Positions 7,993-10,654 of a stretch of 10,654 bases of DNA are shown here, one piece after another. The stretch is from an uncultured Nitrosomonadales bacterium. Its GTDB lineage: Bacteria; Pseudomonadota; Gammaproteobacteria; Burkholderiales; Methylophilaceae. A model generated the notes under the pieces. It was not told the origin of the DNA. It was given only the letters and a program-made list of their open reading frames with translations, and made no database searches. The translations under genes and the position numbers were made by a program. How positions within the stretch are numbered: position 1 is the stretch's first letter; the number at the start of each line of letters is the position of its first letter. The DNA is taken from assembly GCA_946481065.1 (NCBI GenBank), contig CAMLMA010000064.1:1-10654 (forward strand). The letters are read 5' to 3'.

Positions 7993-7993
7993 G

Positions 7994-9298
7994 ATGTCGA
8001 AACTGGAACAACTCCCCATGACCGGACAAGCACATAACGATAGCCTGCTGCGCTTCATGACCTGTGGCAGCGTCGATGACGGCAAGAGCACGCTGATCGG
8101 TCGCCTGCTATACGACACCAAGACCATCCTCGCCGATACGCTGACCCAGATCGAGAAGACCTCGAAGAAGCGCGGCATGGAAGCGGTCGACCTATCCCTG
8201 CTGACCGACGGCCTGCAAGCCGAACGCGAGCAAGGCATCACCATCGACGTCGCTTATCGCTATTTCAGCACCGGCACGCGCAAATACATCATCGCCGATG
8301 CCCCTGGCCACGAGCAGTACACCCGTAACATGGTGACCGCCGCTTCCACCGCCAATCTCGCCATCATCCTGATCGACGCGCGCAAGGGCGTGCTGACGCA
8401 GACGCGTCGCCATTCCTTCCTGGCGCATCTGGTCGGCATCCCGCATATCGTCGTCGCCGTCAACAAGATGGATCTGGTGGATTACGATCAAGCGGTGTTC
8501 GACAAGATCCGCGCCGATTACCTGGCGTTCGCCACCGAGATCGGGCTCGCTCAGGCACGTGACATCCAGTTCGTCCCCCTGTCAGCCCTCAACGGCGACA
8601 TGCTGGTCGATCGCGGCGATGCCATGCCTTGGTACAGCGGCCCGACCATGCTGGAGATCCTCGAGGATGCGCCGCCCGCGCACACCGAAAAGAACGAAGC
8701 CTTCCGCTTCCCCGTGCAGTTCGTCTGCCGTCCGCACGCGTCGGATGACCCGGAGCTGCATGACTTCCGCGGCTTCATGGGCCGTATCGAATCGGGCGAG
8801 ATCGCCGTCGGTGACAGCGTGACGGTACTGCCGTCCGGTCTTAGCTCCAAGGTCAAGGCCATCATGATCGGCGACCAGAACCTGCAGCGCGCCATCACCG
8901 AACAATCGGTGACACTGCTGCTGGAAGACGAGATCGACACCTCGCGCGGCGATATGATCGTCAAGTCCGGCCAAGTCCCAGAACCGGTAAAGCAGATCGA
9001 CGCCATGGTCTGCTGGTTGTCCGAGACTCCGCTGTCGGCAGCCCGCACGTACATCATTCGCCATACCACACGCGAATCGAAAGCCAAGGTCGGCGAGATC
9101 TCCTACAAGATCGACGTCAACACGCTGGAGCAATTGCCCACCCAGGGCCTGGCCATGAACGACATCGCTCGCATCAGCTTCCGTCTGGCACAGCCGATCA
9201 TGGCTGACGCTTACAGCGAGAACCGTGCGACTGGCGCGTTCATCGTCATCGATGAATCGACCAACAATACGGTCGGTGCCGGCATGATCACACGGTAG
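7994..9298 (+). CDS. cysN: Sulfate adenylyltransferase GTPase subunit, CysN
   Basis: 434 residues. It is a translation-factor-type GTPase whose GTP hydrolysis drives APS synthesis by CysD. The G motifs are clear: G1 GSVDDGKS (25-32), G2 in GITIDVAYRYF (81-91), G3 DAPGH (102-106), G4 NKMD (157-160) and G5 SAL (197-199). Two EF-Tu-like beta-barrel domains follow (about 235-434). The protein ends in VGAGMITR with no C-terminal APS kinase (CysC) domain, so this is a stand-alone CysN, a little shorter than the 475-residue E. coli protein. It starts one base after the cysD stop; the longer open frame from 7862 lies inside cysD and is rejected. It is the last cys gene of the operon. Confidence 0.96.
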   Translation: MSKLEQLPMTGQAHNDSLLRFMTCGSVDDGKSTLIGRLLYDTKTILADTLTQIEKTSKKRGMEAVDLSLLTDGLQAEREQGITIDVAYRYFSTGTRKYIIADAPGHEQYTRNMVTAASTANLAIILIDARKGVLTQTRRHSFLAHLVGIPHIVVAVNKMDLVDYDQAVFDKIRADYLAFATEIGLAQARDIQFVPLSALNGDMLVDRGDAMPWYSGPTMLEILEDAPPAHTEKNEAFRFPVQFVCRPHASDDPELHDFRGFMGRIESGEIAVGDSVTVLPSGLSSKVKAIMIGDQNLQRAITEQSVTLLLEDEIDTSRGDMIVKSGQVPEPVKQIDAMVCWLSETPLSAARTYIIRHTTRESKAKVGEISYKIDVNTLEQLPTQGLAMNDIARISFRLAQPIMADAYSENRATGAFIVIDESTNNTVGAGMITR

Positions 9299-9319
9299 AT
9301 ATATCCGGTAGATGTATGC

Positions 9320-9397
9320 GCCGCAGATGTAATTAGCGGCCGAATTCCATTAAAATGACGCTTTGCGATTCATACAAAGCATGAAGAGGACTCGAAT
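9320..9397 (+). promoter_or_regulatory. Probable fdxA promoter and leader
   Basis: In the 99-base gap after cysN, TAAAAT at 9351-9356 is a plausible -10 with no good -35. It would place transcription start near 9363 and give a leader of about 35 bases. TTAAAATGACG at 9350-9360 matches TTAAAATAACG at 3068-3078 upstream of the permease-cysI operon in 10 of 11 positions. A five-base inverted repeat (GCCGC at 9320-9324, GCGGC at 9336-9340) lies just upstream. GAAGAGGA provides a good ribosome-binding site before the fdxA ATG. Confidence 0.5.
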
Positions 9398-9721
9398 ATG
9401 ACTTATGTAGTGACCGAAAACTGCATCCAGTGCAAATACACCGACTGCGTCGATGTCTGCCCGGTGGATTGCTTTGTAGAAGGCCCCAATTTCCTGGCGA
9501 TCAATCCAGACGAATGTATCGACTGCACCTTGTGCGTCGCCGAGTGCCCGGCTGAAGCGATCTTCGCGGAAGACGACGTGCCTGCGGACCAGCAGCACTT
9601 CATCGAATTGAATGCCCGTCTCTCGCAGGTATGGCCGGCCATCACCAGCAAGAAAGACGCACTGCCTGACGCCGACGCCAACAATGGCCGTAGCGGCAAA
9701 CTGGCTGAACTGGTGGAATAG
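9398..9721 (+). CDS. fdxA: 7Fe ferredoxin ([3Fe-4S]/[4Fe-4S]), FdxA
   Basis: 107 residues, closely resembling Azotobacter vinelandii ferredoxin I in length and sequence. It is a small cytoplasmic low-potential electron carrier. By comparison with that protein, offset by one for the start methionine, C9, C17 and C50 should hold the [3Fe-4S] cluster and C21, C40, C43 and C46 the [4Fe-4S] cluster. C12 and C25 are the non-ligand cysteines also present in the Azotobacter protein. The helical C-terminal extension ([19 protein letters not shown]) is typical of this class. It lies 99 bases after cysN with its own promoter-like sequence and is followed by a terminator, so it may be transcribed separately. 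Next to a CysI that lacks CysJ, it is a reasonable but unproven electron donor for sulfite reduction. Confidence 0.96.
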   Translation: MTYVVTENCIQCKYTDCVDVCPVDCFVEGPNFLAINPDECIDCTLCVAECPAEAIFAEDDVPADQQHFIELNARLSQVWPAITSKKDALPDADANNGRSGKLAELVE

Positions 9722-9767
9722 GCTCAAGGGCGCTAGGTCGACCGACCCGGCGATGCATATGGCTATA

Positions 9768-9817
9768 CGCCACCAATAAAAAAGCGACTCTAGGGTCGCT
9801 TTTTTTATTAGGTGGCG
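9768..9817. terminator. Strong, probably bidirectional intrinsic terminator
   Basis: GCGAC at 9784-9788 and GTCGC at 9795-9799 form the GC core around a six-base loop (TCTAGG). The flanking A-run (9778-9783) and T-run (9800-9806) pair with each other and give a T-tract on either strand. An outer arm, CGCCACC at 9768-9774 with GGTGGCG at 9811-9817, extends the hairpin with only small bulges, for a stem of about 21 pairs. It lies between fdxA and the convergent exporter gene and can end both transcripts. Confidence 0.93.
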
Positions 9818-9862
9818 TTTGTATTTGTGGGGTGTTACGCGTAACGCACACCAGCGCGTTTT

Positions 9863-9892
9863 TTGCCCACGCGCGTTAGTTAAACTTATAAT
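9863..9892 (+). promoter_or_regulatory. Sigma70-like promoter with perfect -10, facing the exporter antisense strand
   Basis: TATAAT at 9887-9892 is a perfect -10 hexamer. TTGCCC at 9863-9868 matches four of six -35 positions with an 18-base spacer. The promoter would fire rightward into the 3' end of the leftward exporter gene. No convincing rightward gene follows, so it could make an antisense RNA, be a remnant, or be a chance match in an AT-rich patch. Confidence 0.3.
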
Positions 9893-9899
9893 TACCCCC

Positions 9900-10654
9900 T
9901 CAGGCTGACTTGAACGCCAGACCGCGCTGCTGCGCGTACTGAACCAGCCGATCAGCAGATACCCCAGCATGCCGAAGGCCAAGCCCAGCGGATGATGCCA
10001 GATGAGCGGAATGATCATCCCTGCTGACACCGCCGACAGCAGCATCTGCATGAAAGCCTGCCCAGACGCGGCAGTACCGCGCAACTTAGGCATGCGGTCG
10101 AGGCCGGCGATGGACAGGATGGGCATGGCCAATGCCATGCCGACGTTATACAGCGCGATGGGCGCGATATGCGTCCAGGGGCTGGGTGGCAGCCACCAGC
10201 TGATGCCGATGTTGAGCACTGCCGCTGCCGCCATCCAAGTGTAGGCGAAGCGGATCACCTGGTGCGGCGCGAACTTGCCGGCACTTTGCCGCGCCAGCCA
10301 CGAGCCCAGCACCATACCGCAGACCGTGGGGATGAACATGGCGCCGAACTGCTGCTCATTGAGGCCAAGGTGCTGTATGAGGAACACCGGCGACGCCAGC
10401 ACATAGACGAAGAAGCCGGCAAAGTTGGCGCCGACGCCGATGATGAGCCGCAGGTATTCGGTATCGCTAAACGCCTGGTGATAGCCCTTCAGTACCTGTT
10501 TCGCCGAGAGCGGCACGCGTTTGTGCACAGGGACGGTCTCCGGCAGCACCCATTGCGAAGCGAACAACGTCGCTATCGCATACAGGAACAGGAAAATGAA
10601 GATCGCCTGCCAGTGGATCCCGAGCAAGAAACCGCCGATGATGGGCGCGATCGC
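9900..10654 (-). CDS. Bcr/CflA-family MFS drug exporter (5'-partial, probable C-terminal frameshift)
   Basis: The gene enters from the right edge on the minus strand and about 236 residues are readable before the break, out of roughly 400 in the family. Visible features are the mid-protein segment APIIGGFLLGIHWQAIF, several membrane helices, and the late segment AMPILSIAGLDRMPKLRGTA, which matches the Bcr/CflA pattern of a proline-rich turn followed by a GTA motif. It is predicted to be an inner-membrane, proton-driven efflux protein; the substrate is unknown. Near 9947-9952 the frame appears to break. The open frame continues through the terminator and antisense to fdxA, which is implausible. 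The neighbouring frame gives LVQYAQQRGLAFKSA and a TGA at 9902-9900, a sensible end to the last helix. One missing base explains this. It may be a true mutation at the extreme C-terminus or a sequencing error. The first roughly 150 residues are outside the window. Confidence 0.78.

Noticed and set aside
7862..7993. Upstream in-frame extension of cysN
   Set aside because: It lies inside cysD in another frame and is proline- and arginine-rich; the ATG at 7994 gives the expected CysN N-terminus.
9350..9899. Extension of the exporter frame through the terminator and antisense to fdxA
   Set aside because: The extension has no membrane helices or family similarity, passes through a strong terminator, and is better explained by a one-base frameshift before a nearby stop.
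10002..10244. Plus-strand open frame of 80 codons after the TATAAT box
   Set aside because: It is antisense to conserved exporter sequence, starts about 100 bases from the promoter-like box, and has no ribosome-binding site or family resemblance.

Overview
The window is about 10.6 kb of GC-rich bacterial chromosome and is dominated by an assimilatory sulfate reduction locus. The gene content (cysB divergent from a TauE/SafE permease, then cysI, a DUF934 gene, cysH, cysD, cysN and a 7Fe ferredoxin) and the protein sequences suggest a betaproteobacterium, perhaps in or near the Nitrosomonadales. That placement is inferred from gene order and family resemblance only, not from a phylogeny.

Layout. 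Positions 1-1888 (minus strand) hold a secreted DUF302 protein followed by a HerA-like ATPase of the YjgR/DUF853 family, which runs off the left edge. Positions 2067-2993 (minus) encode the LysR-type regulator CysB. An AT-rich divergent promoter region (2994-3117) separates it from the rightward operon: TauE/SafE permease (3118-3912), sulfite reductase hemoprotein CysI (3956-5629), DUF934 protein (5622-6239), APS reductase CysH (6236-7009), and the sulfate adenylyltransferase subunits CysD (7057-7992) and CysN (7994-9298). After a short promoter-like gap comes fdxA (9398-9721), closed by a strong, probably bidirectional terminator (9768-9817). From the right edge, a Bcr/CflA-type drug exporter runs leftward towards fdxA. 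It is missing its 5' part and appears to carry a single-base frameshift just before its C-terminus.

How the genes work together. CysD and CysN make APS from sulfate and ATP. CysH carries the cysteine pairs of an iron-sulfur APS reductase, so it should reduce APS directly to sulfite, which fits a CysN without a fused APS kinase and no cysC in the window. CysI reduces sulfite to sulfide. No flavoprotein subunit (CysJ) is present, so a ferredoxin is the likely electron donor and the adjacent fdxA is the obvious local candidate. DUF934 proteins are habitual neighbours of this kind of CysI but have no assigned reaction. The permease may move sulfate in or excess sulfite out. CysB, with its sulfate-sensing residues conserved, is the expected regulator of the divergent operon.

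I found no CRISPR array, tRNA, rRNA, insertion sequence or clearly new system. The points most worth checking are the CysJ-less CysI/DUF934/FdxA arrangement, the permease heading the operon, a promoter-like motif shared by the operon and fdxA, the frameshifted exporter, and a 20-bp tandem duplication at the end of cysB.
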